From the NCBI GenBank assembly GCA_038496445.1, contig JALMLS010000493.1:1-33092 (forward strand): a stretch of DNA of 33,092 nt, written 5' to 3'. The notes below the pieces were generated by a model. The model was not told where the DNA came from, did not search any database, and was given only the letters and a program-made list of their open reading frames with translations. Position numbers and translations under genes: made by a program. Shown in pieces: positions 22,521-32,529 of the stretch. The DNA comes from Trichosphaerium sp. ATCC 40318. Its lineage: Eukaryota; Discosea; Flabellinia; Trichosidae. Positions within the stretch are counted from its first letter, which is position 1. Every line of letters begins with the position of its first letter.

Positions 22521-23027
22521 TTTATTGGATGCAATGCTTTGACAATCGCACGTTCGTAACTACGGCAATTTGATTGGATTTATTCTGCCAGTCTGAATTA
22601 CCTACAAATGAGTGTTGGTCATCGTGCAAATACATTATTAACTGCTTTTAACGTGTTGTTCCTAAAAAGATGGTGGTACATACATTTGACACACGTAGAG
22701 TCACTCCCAGAGCCCGCCATACTCCGTGCAAATGCTATACGCGACATTTAAGCTGCTATGCGATATTCTTCATGCAGAATTAGCGAAACTACATCCAATT
22801 GGCGCTGATAGAGCAGTTGAGAGCGAATTTATTCTTGTGTAGCGAAAAGAAACGTTGACGAGTTTTGAAAACTATCCTACCGCTCTTTCAACAAATTCTG
22901 GTCCTTTTGTTAGTTCGCCCTTGCTCTTTTGTCATTCGTGCGAAATGAAGGGCAAGAACGAATAGACCCTTTGGGCTACTTATATTTTAGTTCCATTTCA
23001 GTCTTATTTATTTACAGTTTTTCTAAT
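22521..23027. other. Intergenic region, no gene seen
   Basis: 507 bp between two minus-strand genes. It includes the presumed promoter of the repeat-nuclease gene and the RasGEF 3' end: TTTATT at 23007-23012 reads AATAAA on the minus strand, about 16 nt past the stop. The plus-strand frame starting at 22929 is not supported by splice sites or homology. Confidence 0.5.
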
Positions 23028-25818
23028 TTACCAATCTTCAGCACGTGGTTCAATAGTAATACTCTTTTGATACAACTCATCTTCTGTTTCAGGCTGTATC
23101 CGCTTATTAAGAAAGTGTTGAACTAAAGGCATCTCCACTAGGTTATAAGGCATTTGTTGAAAACTAGTGATGCGTATAATCACATTGTAAAGAAGACGAC
23201 GTTTTTTGAAGTTAATCAATCCATCTATAGCATCAGGATTACCATCCTCGATGAACGTAACATCAGTTAAGCATATTCCACTATAAACAAGAATATAAGT
23301 TGCTACACAAGAGACTTGAAGGGTGTTTTTTTCTTCCTAAAAGGAACGCACAGATGAGGAATACAAGGCGGATTTAAGTCATCCAATACATCTCTGTACT
23401 CTTTAAATGACTTACGTGGTTCCATTAAACGCTCAAAAGACTCAAACTTTTTAAGCGTCTGCTTAGACAGTGCCTAGAATTATTGTTATGGCGATGAACA
23501 ACAAATAAAAAAAAGTCATACCCGTTTAGTCAACTGCAGACGATACACAGATGCATTATTTAAGCCGCTTAGTATGGCATTTAGTCCACTATAATTATGC
23601 AACACGATGCACTCCTAGTAATTAATGTAAGATGCCTCATAATCTACTTTTTTCTTATCTTTTGAGATACATACCTTGGCTATATTTACAAAATGTGTCA
23701 TGATTTTAGCACGCTTCTTTACGTTAGTTTCACTAACAATAGTAGAAGCTGTCCATAAAGAAAACTTATTAAAATCGCGTATAGTACGCAATATATTAGG
23801 TGCCATATGCTTTAATTCTGGTTTACTCCAGGCTTGATTCATAAATTCTTTTGACTGTACAAAGCAAGTTAGTTTTGAAGAAACATAGAGTGTCAACGAA
23901 CTTGAATGCTATTAAAGTAACTCCAATTGCGTAAGGTCAATTGTCTGGCAAATTCAGCTGGACTAATGTCCATAACGGTCATCTTATCTAAATCACGCAC
24001 TCGTGGCGTCTAAATTACATTGTAAGAAAGACATTATCTTCTATGGCAATTAAAAATACGTACTATTGATGGTGGTGGGTCAGTGTTAAATATAAGTACA
24101 GTGTTTTTTGTAACGCCAAGCCGCTAAGAAAAAAAGAAACGTGATAAGACTTCAAAGAAACGTGTCAGAAAACAATACCTTTTTCATCAATGTTTTACTC
24201 ATTTTGTCAGCTAGTGAGGTACGACCTTCAGCAACCAACATTGTAATAAATTTTTCTACACGCTCAATAATCTCGTCATAAAAATCAACCCAGTGATCGC
24301 CTATCCAGTGACCCATAACATTGACAACACGAATTTGGATTTCGTTTTTGTCCGCTTTTAGATCATCTCTTTCAGGTACACAATATCGTTGTTCCAACTT
24401 ATCCATAAGCAACTTTGGCGTAGCGAACGATCGGTATGTAAGTAAGAAAACCTTGACAAAATAGGGATTTGCTACAAATGTAATAAGAGAGGATTTTGTT
24501 AGTGAGAAAACGTACATCCTTTAGTTGCTGTCAAGTACTCAATGAGTCGATTTAGGGACGCTGCAAGCAACTCTTCACCTTCCTATGTTATAATAAGCAA
24601 CCTAAAGTGTAATTTATTGATATGAACTTACCATACGAATGTTGCCGTAAGGTTCATCCCAGAGAGGCATTTTTAAAGTCGGATGTTTAATTGCCAATTG
24701 ATTTTCACGTTTGATATTCCATTCCTGGTCATGTGTCAAAATTACATGTGGATAGTTAACGTACTTGTTCTACTAGTTTATCCATTGAAAATCCCTTAAG
24801 ATCACATCGGAAACTTGCAGCCTGGTGCTCTACGCAGAGGTTAAGGAAATTCGTGAATAACGAGTATTGAATGCAAAAGAATTTATCGAAAAATTTCGTA
24901 CTTGTCCTATCTCTTCTACGCCTAAACATTTGAGACTCTTCATCAGTTTTACGTCTGTCATGCTCCTTCATTTTGGCTTTTACTCCTAAATGTTTACGAC
25001 TATTGCGCCTTAAGAGGCCTCCCATTGATCTACTCTTTCTTCTGGGCTCTTTTGCACTAGTTGGTACTGTCTGAATACGAAGACGTCTATCTTGAGCTTT
25101 CATCGACTCTTCCTTTAGGATATTTTCTGTTCGTTGTAAAAGCTTTTCTCTGTGCTTTTGAGAGGTTTCAGCGCGCTGCATTAAAACGAGAAACGTTCGA
25201 ATTTCTTGTTGTATTGTTGCAACTGAAATTTTCTTTGATTTGCGTTTTTGGACGTTGGGTACAAGATCAACGTCCTTAGGCACTACGAGCTATACACAAG
25301 CATGTTAGAGCTTCGAATGAAATGATAATGCACTATTATGTGGACCTTTAATGAGCGTAAAAGATGCTGCAAGCGCTTGACGCTTTGTACGCCTTGGCCA
25401 GCGTCTTGATTTTGAACGAGTTGCCTCACTTGATCCTTAACCCACCGCGTTTTGGTTGTAATGTCCCATATTTGAAAGCAGAACGTGTTTTTCATGTCCC
25501 ACAGTAGTGCATCATCGATGGTTGGGTTTACGGAAGGATATTCCTTTGGGTTAGGCACAACATGTAAAACCTTATTTTGTTAGTTTATTTCGTAAAAACC
25601 GCGTTATTCGCGCGTAAAGAACGTACTGCTTTGACTTTCATCAATGGACCAACAAAATATTTTATGTCTGCCCACCCATCATAATTGCTGAATTCTCGCG
25701 CTAGTGCGATAACTTTTTTGATAAAGCACAAAACCAAGGTTGTAGTTTCTTTACTTGTTGTACTAAGCGAAAGCAGTTCGTCACGCAGTACAGCGCTTGT
25801 GGGCGAAGCGTCAGCCAT
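23028..25818 (-). CDS. Ras guanine nucleotide exchange factor (RasGEF_N + Cdc25-type RasGEF)
   Basis: Loads GTP onto a Ras-family GTPase at the membrane. Thirteen exons assemble to about 712 residues plus UAA. Residues 1-140 are helical and unrecognised. 150-270 is strongly basic, with a long run of Arg/Lys (RRKSRSMGGLLRRNSRKHLG). The RasGEF_N domain runs from about 326 to 441 (LLAASLNRLIEYLTAT, VFLLTYRSFATP). The catalytic Cdc25 domain runs from about 465 to 712 (SPAEFARQLTLRNW, FNKFSLWTASTIVSE, KKRAKIMTHFVNIAK, LTDVTFIEDGNPD, INFKKRRLLYNVI) and ends in the typical SITIEPR. All structural blocks of the catalytic domain are present, so it should be active. Introns use GTACG and GTA donors. 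Divergent from the ubiquitin-like gene. Confidence 0.93.
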
Positions 25819-26277
25819 TTTTCAAGTTAACTAACGCTCAAACTGGTGTAATATTGTACTGTTATGAAACCATCAGCACACCAATCTTGCAAAATACTGA
25901 AATATTGGTTCAACGTGTTCTGTTTGTCTGTACCAACAGCTCAGTTTAGTTGTTATTTTTGCTTAATTAGGGTTGGGGCTAAGGCAAGTTAAAAACCTCT
26001 GTTGACTTGGAGGCATTCCCGCTTATTTTTTTTTGTCTCATACATTCGTGGAACGTCACCACGCCTCTAAATATCAACTGTACATCTCCTCTGTTGTATT
26101 GTAAACAATCTACAAAGGTAATTAGACTCTACAACGCGTCCGTTTTCTCGATCGGCCGCTTGTAAAAAGTTTGCTCTTTTTCTTCATTTCTAGCATACAC
26201 TACCACTCGTGACAACCTGTTATGTGATTTTCAGCTCATTATTTTCTAACGCCTCTTAGTTTTATGTACAAAACGCA
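25819..26277. promoter_or_regulatory. Divergent promoter region, RasGEF / ubiquitin-like gene
   Basis: 459 bp between divergent start codons. A telobox-like ATTAGGGTT lies at 25967-25975, the only clear telomere-type unit away from the left end. A T10 tract follows near 26025. No coding frame is supported. Confidence 0.5.
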
Positions 26278-27074
26278 ATGGAAGTTGACACCGTTCCTTA
26301 TATGAGTGCGTACGGCTCACCAACACCAACTTTCGGTCAGATGGAATTTGCTTGGCCAAATAATGGTCGCAACAATGCGCAACCAACCTTCACACCTCCT
26401 CAATTCAATAATACTGGTTTCCACTCTGCTAGAGGCTCTTTTCCATCAAACGTGCCAACAACGATTCGCACAACGCCTTCAGCGTTCAACATACCCAACG
26501 AGCGTCGCGGTGTAAAAAGGAACCGCTCTGTAGATTATTCGTACGAACTGAAACTTTTATTTTTCTCTCTTTAAACTTTCACTCAACGATCCTTGAAAGA
26601 GAGAACTTTCTACTGGTTCCTGTCCTGAGTGTAGCGTATTTTTCGGTACTTACTATCTCTGTTAGAGACGATTACAACCAGGTTAACAGGTGTATGAAGC
26701 GATTGCGTATACCTCAAAATTTAACGCTTCACGTCCGCACTCTGCATGGCAGATTACTCAAAATCACAGTAAACAGCGATGACTGTGTTCAAAAGATAAA
26801 GGAAGAAATTTTAAAGCGTGAAGGTACGATCTCATTGCTTTTGTTTCGAATATTCTCCAACCGCCAAAAAAAAAGTTTAAAAATGAGAGTCTTTGTTCTT
26901 GGTATTTTTAATTTAAATGTATTTCTTGTTCTCACCTAGGACGTAGGTATTCCGTACGAGCAACAACGTTTGGTGTATCGGGGAAAGCTTATGGCCGACT
27001 GCCGAACACTGCGAAATTATGGCCTTGAAGATAATGCGAAACTTCACATGGTCCTACAACTTCGTGGTGGATGA
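26278..27074 (+). CDS. Ubiquitin-like protein with N-terminal extension and C-terminal Gly-Gly
   Basis: Three exons (26278-26540, 26666-26823, 26947-27074) join to 183 codons, 182 residues plus UGA. Residues 1-106 are low-complexity, rich in Asn, Pro, Thr and Phe (PTFTPPQFNNTGF), with a basic RRGVKRNRS patch. The last 76 residues form a ubiquitin fold: LTLHVRTLHGRLLKITVNSD, then CVQKIKEEI, then GIPYEQQRLVYRGKLMADCR, TLRNYGLEDNAKLHMV and LQLRGG. The chain ends exactly at Gly-Gly, as mature ubiquitin does, so it could in principle be conjugated. However, positions matching ubiquitin Ile44 and His68 are Val and His, and the N-terminal extension argues against a plain ubiquitin. Lys48 of ubiquitin corresponds to a Lys in RGKLM. 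The third-exon acceptor is GACGTAG, chosen because it restores KREGIPYEQQ. AATAAA at 27148. Confidence 0.85.
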
Positions 27075-27928
27075 ACAGCACTTTTTATTCGTAAACCTCG
27101 GCTGGAGTCTACTCTTTGTACCATAGATGAGGCTTTACTTGCCTGTAAATAAAAGCAATTAAACCCACACACGGTTGGATAGTTAAACTCTCCTAGGAAT
27201 TTTGGCGTTTAAGCGTCACCCACCGTTCATAACAACTTTGCAAAACTGTAACTAGTATAATGCGCTTGTTTCATGCTCGGCAAGTGGTTTTGGAGCACTT
27301 TGATGTGCAAAACGTCACGTTTTTGGTAATTGTTCAACAACTTTCTGTTTTTAGGTGTTTGGTGGTTTAAACGGTTTTTATTGCTAAAGCGCAAGAGAAT
27401 ATTCGTCTTTCTCTCAAGGGATTACCGTTGGTAGATGGCTTGTCTTTAAATCGCTAGAAAAGGCATGTATAAAATCAAACGTTGAAATTTCGCGACTACC
27501 AACAATTGGCTCATACCAGCACGTTGCATCGGAGAGGCCATTAAAAAGATGGATGACATTCAGAGATTGTAAGTAGCGAACCAAAGAAATATTGTACTTA
27601 GCAAATTTATAGGCGCTCGCAACAAATACAAAGCCTACGCGCGTTCTTCCCTCACACCAACGAATTAGCGCCAAATTTGTTTGACGTGCCCCTGTTCCTG
27701 AATAATGGCAACAACGTATCTGTAAGGCTGTACGTAGCGTTTAGAGGCCTTATTTAACTCTATAAGGATTCTACCGTCAAACTTCCCTCAAACGCGCCCA
27801 ACAATATCAATACCCGATCAAAATCATCACATGTTAGGTGCGTACCGCTATTAGGCTATTAGTAATATTGTTTAGATAGAAATTACACAATAATACCATC
27901 AAAAATCCCTAGCCTTCAAAATTGGACA
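27075..27928. other. Intergenic region with one doubtful minus-strand frame
   Basis: 854 bp between two plus-strand genes. The only sizeable frame is on the minus strand, 27674 down to 27414. In that frame coding-like sequence extends upstream to about 27720 (HYSGTGARQTNLALIRWCEG, then RTRVGFVFVASAYKFAKYNI). No start codon and no convincing upstream exon joins to it, and I recognise no family. It could be a small unannotated gene, a decayed copy or chance. The AATAAA of the ubiquitin-like gene is at 27148. Confidence 0.35.
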
Positions 27929-28780
27929 ATGCACACCGACTTGGGCGCATTAATACAGGTAACAGTTTTTTGTTTCAGTTAAATACGCTACGGTACCTCC
28001 CTTACGTTTTACAGTTGGTAGCTCACCACCTAAACAACCCTCAACCTCAAGCCATGCGTTCAAGCAGTCCAAGCCAACACCGTAACAGCACGCCTCAAGC
28101 ACAGATGCCAGTTGCTAATACCACCGCCAACTGTCGAGAAATTAATGACTTAGAGTATGGCTATCAAACCAATGACAGACTTCTGACGGTTTGTATTAGC
28201 GTTGCTAGGATGCAACAACTCATGGACAACCCAGAAGAATTTAGTGTTTTCTTCTTTAATTTAGACGTTGTAAAGAACTGCGCAAAACTCAGAGAGGAAG
28301 TAGATGAGCGTAATAAGGCTCTCCAAGGTAAATTTAATGTCACAAACCTAGACTGCTCACGTTGCTACAGCCAAAAACAACGAAATACAGGGAGAGCTTC
28401 AGCAACTACGTGGAGTGGAACAAGAGAAGCAAAAGTCTCTTCAAGAGCTAAGCGCAGAGTATGATGCTCTACAGAACAAGAGAGATGAGTTGCAACAAGT
28501 ATGTGTAACAGCTGTGGTGCTTACAACCTTTCTTTTGTTTAACTATAAATTGTAGAGAGTGGGAAAGCAAGCATTGTTATCTAGGCTTGCTGAGAAGATA
28601 GATGAGGCAGAAGAACAAGCAGATGAAGTTCAAAGCAAATATGAATACGGTGGTGATTACTTGGCCTATGTTCGTAGTTATATGCCTTTACGTACAAAAT
28701 ACCACCTGAGGTAAGCAGTGTAAACTTTTTTTTTCCTGTTCTAACAAGATTTAAGGACAATCAAGTCAAAGAATTTTTAA
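27929..28780 (+). CDS. VPS37: ESCRT-I subunit VPS37-like, Mod(r) domain
   Basis: ESCRT-I coiled-coil subunit for sorting ubiquitinated cargo into multivesicular bodies. Five exons (27929-27958, 28015-28327, 28371-28498, 28556-28710, 28756-28780) join to 217 codons, 216 residues plus UAA. After a Gln/Pro/Ser-rich N-terminus, MQQLMDNPEEFSVFFFNLDV starts the Mod(r) domain. REEVDERNKALQAKNNEIQG and a long coiled coil follow. It closes with GDYLAYVRSYMPLRTKYHLR, matching the family's ending of hydrophobic helix plus YHLR. No UEV or MIT domain, as expected for VPS37. The intron before the last exon has a textbook CTAAC branch site (GTTCTAACAAGATTTAAG). AATAAA at 28826. Start taken at the ATG inside GGACAATGCAC, since it splices in frame. 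Confidence 0.85.
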
Positions 28781-28923
28781 ATCAAACTACAGTCGCCACT
28801 GCCTTTGGTGACATGTTCATTGTATAATAAAACATTGCATTATAACTGATAGTTAATTCATGGCATGGAGAACTTGCAGAAAGAGCTCGGGAGGATAAGG
28901 AGGGGAATGAATTCTTTTTTGAT
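28781..28923. other. Convergent intergenic region
   Basis: 143 bp between the VPS37-like stop and the F-box/repeat protein stop, holding both 3' ends. AATAAA at 28826-28831 serves the plus-strand gene. Confidence 0.5.
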
Positions 28924-29876
28924 TTATTTTGTAGAATCGTGATACCGCACTACAGGTTCTCCTAATTCGTTCCAATGACTTTCTTCTCCTTTAGGAACTC
29001 CCTCAGAAAACATACAATGCACACTTAGTTGCCCGTTTTCGTGCCATTCTCTGTATTCGCCTTCTTTTTGACTATCTACAACCATACATTGAACCTTAAT
29101 TTGACCATTTTCGTGCCACTCCTTATGTTCTCCTTGCTTCATTCCTTTAACAACTGAGTATTGAATACTCAGTTGTCCGTTTTCATGCCACTCTGTGCTC
29201 AAGCCTTCCTTGACACCATCAATCATAGTACATTCCATTTTGAGTTGTCCGCTTTCAAACCACATCTTGTTTTCATGTTTGCGAGAAGAAATCTCCTTGG
29301 AGCACATCTTGAGTTGCCCACTTCTATATCTTAACTCTACATCGCCTGACTGCTTACCATTGATTAATGTGTAGTGGTCCTTTAGGACTCCATTATCATA
29401 CCACGTGCTCATCTCACCTTCAAGCTTGCCATTTACCATTGAACATTTGACTTCGAGTTGTCCATTCTTGTGCCATTGGAGTACCTCACCTTCTCTTGTA
29501 TCATTATCCAAGGTACATACCATACTTAGTTGCCCGTTTTCGTGCCATTGTTTGCATATACCTTCACCCTTACCCTTTACTACATTGTATTGCATTGAAG
29601 GTTTGCCATTTAGGTGATACTTTATGTGAAGACCTTCTTGCACGCCATTAACAAAGGTGATTTGCATTTTAAGTGATCCATTTGTATGCCACAATAACCA
29701 TGTGCCATGTTTTTCCATTTTGGAGTTGTAACATGTCATTGTAGCTGTAGTTTTACTCAATAAACTCCTTCAAAAAAATTAGCAAAAAACTGGTAAAATA
29801 TTTCTCCTTTGTACCATTTTTGGAAAGCTTCAGGAGTGTGTGATGATATCAACCGTTGTATGTCTTTCGGTAACAT
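28924..29876 (-). CDS. F-box-like protein with MORN-variant (YwqK-type, WHENGQL) repeats
   Basis: Two exons (29876-29815, 29767-28924) join to 302 codons, 301 residues plus UAA. Exon 1 supplies an F-box-like start (MLPKDIQRLISSHTPEAFQK, then WSLLSK). The rest is about eleven copies of a 22-24-residue unit, G-x-(W/x)-x-x-W-(H/Y)-x-N-G-Q-L-x-x-x-x-x-(V/M)-x-x-G-x-x-x-G, with WHENGQL or close variants at least seven times. This is the MORN_2/YwqK repeat known from bacteria and, combined with F-box-like starts, abundant in amoeba giant viruses such as Marseilleviridae. The join uses GTACAAAG ... GCTAATTTTTTTGAAG, a normal intron for this genome. Probable role: F-box adaptor or scaffold; substrate unknown. 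Without exon 1 the ATG at 29739 would be the start. Confidence 0.8.
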
Positions 29877-31117
29877 CTCTAAAACACTTTATTTTGTATC
29901 ATAGAATCGTTGGACGCATCGTTAAGTGCCATAGTCCTAGTCGTATTAAGTTACAGACTGACACAATTGTGTTACGCTTGAATAAACTAGGTACTAATAC
30001 TCACTTGATTATTAAATTTATAGTGTTGTAACCGGTGTGAAAAAAGTAGAGTTATGTTTCAGCAGATTCTGACATTTTCACTGAAATTTCAAATCACGTG
30101 AATTTTTTCTAGAAGACCCAAACACCTTTCATGAAAGTTGATCGAAACCATTTTTATCAACTTTATAAACTGACAAACTCTCCAAGGGATTTGTTAATGA
30201 ATACTATGAACAAGATAGGTATGATGGACAATCAAGTTCGCAAAAGTGAAATGACTTGAAAAAAAAAAAAAAAAAAAAAAAAAAAAGACAATTAAGTTAG
30301 ATCAATGTAATTTATTGATAACAACAGTTGTACAAAGATCTTTTAGATTACGAAAATTGAGAAAAGTTCACTTTGAAGATCCGAATCCAGACGAAGTTAA
30401 GGTTTTTGTAGTAAAGTAGAAGGGCTATTTGAGATTAATTGTCTTAGTTTAGGTTTTTTTGAGTATTGTAAGGAGAGTATTGTGAAGAAGTGCTATTGTA
30501 GAAGTGCTAGCTGTTGGAGTAATCATTGGTATAGCAATACCGTGGGCTATGCGCTACCGTTACTGGTAGATTGTCGTATGAGCAAGTAGAAGATATTTCT
30601 CCTCTGCTTTTATTTATTATTTTTTACTAAGTAACCCTTGGCAAAACGTACCTAAAGAAAATGACAGGATGCAGCATTTGTAAAAGTTGCTCTGGAACAA
30701 AACAATACCTATGAACGTAGATGAGATTGCTCCTAGTGCCTCCGTGACATGCAAAGGGTTCAAGGTTGTAACTTGCATACCTAGCGTCTAAGAAATAAAA
30801 TGATGTACCTTAAGCTTGAACCTCGCGGGCGTGGTCTGGGTTAATTATAGAAACCAGAGCCGAACAATCATCTTGATGACTTTTGCACCGGCTATGAAGT
30901 ACATCCCTTCGCTCCCGTGCTATGTGATCAAAAGGTCTTAGCGTGCCTCTATGGTTTACAAGTTCGTTGCCAGCACCTTCCGCACACGTTTGTTGTAGAA
31001 CAACTCACGAAGCTGCATGGTTTTGTGGGGTTCGTTTGATTAACCTACAAGTAAATGACGTACTATTGATCATTATCGCGGTGATTTAGTTTACAAGCGG
31101 AAGAAGGTATGCAAACT
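29877..31117. other. 1.2-kb region without a recognised gene
   Basis: An A28 tract lies at 30259-30286. Short start-less open stretches occur. One is plus strand 30337-30417 (RLRKLRKVHFEDPNPDEVKV). Another, about 30853-31041, opens after an acceptor-like TTAATTATAG and reads NNHLDDFCTGYEVHPFAPVL and onward. Neither has a start or partner exons that I can join, and they may be remnants of a decayed gene. The first ~150 bp should hold the promoter of the F-box protein. Confidence 0.4.
30259..30286 (+). repeat. A28 homopolymer tract
   Basis: Twenty-eight consecutive A, the longest homopolymer in the window. GACAATCAAGTT lies about 20 bp before it and GACAATTAAGTT directly after it, a near-repeat that could be a target-site duplication of a retroposed copy, or chance. 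Confidence 0.7.
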
Positions 31118-32062
31118 TTACTCGACACCTATAAAAAAAAGCCTAACAGCAATGGTAACTTACTTAACCCTTCTGGTAAGTGCTCATGCAAGCACATTAC
31201 CGCTGTAAGACAGGCTTGACATACCTCTTGCATTAGGTAGTAATACCTATCCCAGAAGTCGTTGTCAAAGTTGACTTCTTTGTAATACTCCTCATCAAGG
31301 AGGTAGCCGTGTTTCTCATCAAATAAATGTCTTTCCCGGTACTTGATGTCTATATCATTGGACTTACAAAAGTCTTTGTTGAGGAGCATTTCGTGGTAGT
31401 GTAAAACCTAATGCTTGTGTAAGTATAAAAAAAAAAGGAACGTACCGCGTTTCGGTGTAATAATAATCTGGACCAATTCTAAACAATCGGCTTCCAACTT
31501 GCTCAAATCGACTTTACCACCATGGCAAAGCTCGCCACGTTTTATTACTACTCTTCGCCATAATATATTGGCTCTAAGAGCGTCTCTCCGCTTGGCCTTG
31601 AGAAACGAATGCATTAACCCCCATAAACCATTGTCGTGGAACAATAAGGAGTTCCAGCCACAAATGTCCAAACACCGAAGGAGTGGCAACCCTTCGGGTA
31701 TGTCGCTTTCTAAAATTGCGAAAACAGCCATTACTGACTCGCACACCACCTCTAGCGCATGTGCAAAACATCTCCACGTAGTGCGATCCCGTGCAATATA
31801 ACGGGCGACAGTTAAAAATCGCACTTTGTCTTGTAACTAAAAATAGAATTAGATAAACCACAGATACAATAACAAAGTAAACCTTGCGTACTCCGAGTCA
31901 GTGAGTGCCTTGGAACCTGTGCATCACAGAAAATGTAAAAATCATTAGCTTGAGAAAGAACTGGCAAAAAAACTAAGCGTACATTGTAAAGCCAATAGTT
32001 TTGCTCGTGGACCATCTCTAGTTTTGTGAAATCTACCGCTGTAAGTACGTTCCACGCCAGAG
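31118..32062 (-). CDS. Unrecognised protein(s) with duplicated VC...AV...PEGL motif
   Basis: Coding sequence in normal codons with splice signals, family unknown. From the 5' side: a segment with LEMVHEQNYWLYN (about 32060-32000), VPRHSLTR (31911-31887), then a long exon from 31829 to about 31446 (VRFLTVARYIARDRTTWRCF, LLRCLDICGWNSLLFHDNG). Then exon 31407-31164 (FCKSNDIDIKYRERHLFDEK, NDFWDRYYYLMQEVCQAC) and a last small exon 31128-31118 ending in UAA. The two larger exons contain related blocks: D-x-x-W ... EVVCESVMAVFAILESDIPEGL and D-x-x-W ... EVCQACLTAVMCLHEHLPEGL. The frame between these exons does not join cleanly with the obvious GTACG donor, so this may be one gene with an unusual junction or two tandem related genes. 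The 5' end is uncertain. Confidence 0.5.
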
Positions 32063-32529
32063 AAAAAGCGAAAAAACCAAAAAACTGATGAGAGAAAAAG
32101 AAAACAACAAAAAAACGTGCAATAAACACGTGTTACGGTTCTATTAATTCCGAATTCTTGCTTTTTTCCACAAAACACTATCTCGAGAAATAAAACGTGC
32201 AATGTACGTACCTGTTTCAGCTGCTTGCCTAAAGATGTTAATCTATCTATCCCTCATAGGTCTGGTATTCTAACGATGTTTCTTTAACTCCTATGAAAGA
32301 TTAGAAATTACGATTGCAGAGGAATGAATAAAAAGCTTCATTAAATTATTTACACGTGTTACGCGTAAATTACGCGCCTCAAAACCCGAGTATTGAGATG
32401 CTTCGGGTGTTTCTCAAGTTGTGCGTTGCCGAATAGTCAATGTGTTTTAGTTCCTACAGAATTTGTAAGTAAGTAAACAACAAAAGAACTGAAGCTCAAA
32501 CAAGCCTAGAAAATTTTGCTTTATACTAA
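32063..32529. other. Probable 5' leader / intergenic region
   Basis: T-rich on the minus strand, with a possible long first intron of the minus-strand locus (GTACGTACATT donor at about 32212). A 17-nt micro-exon before it is possible. Two CACGTG sites (32127, 32353). No supported reading frame. Confidence 0.35.

Noticed and set aside
29405-29617. Plus-strand frame across the WHENGQL repeats
   Set aside because: It is the antisense of a periodic coding repeat, so it stays open by periodicity only.
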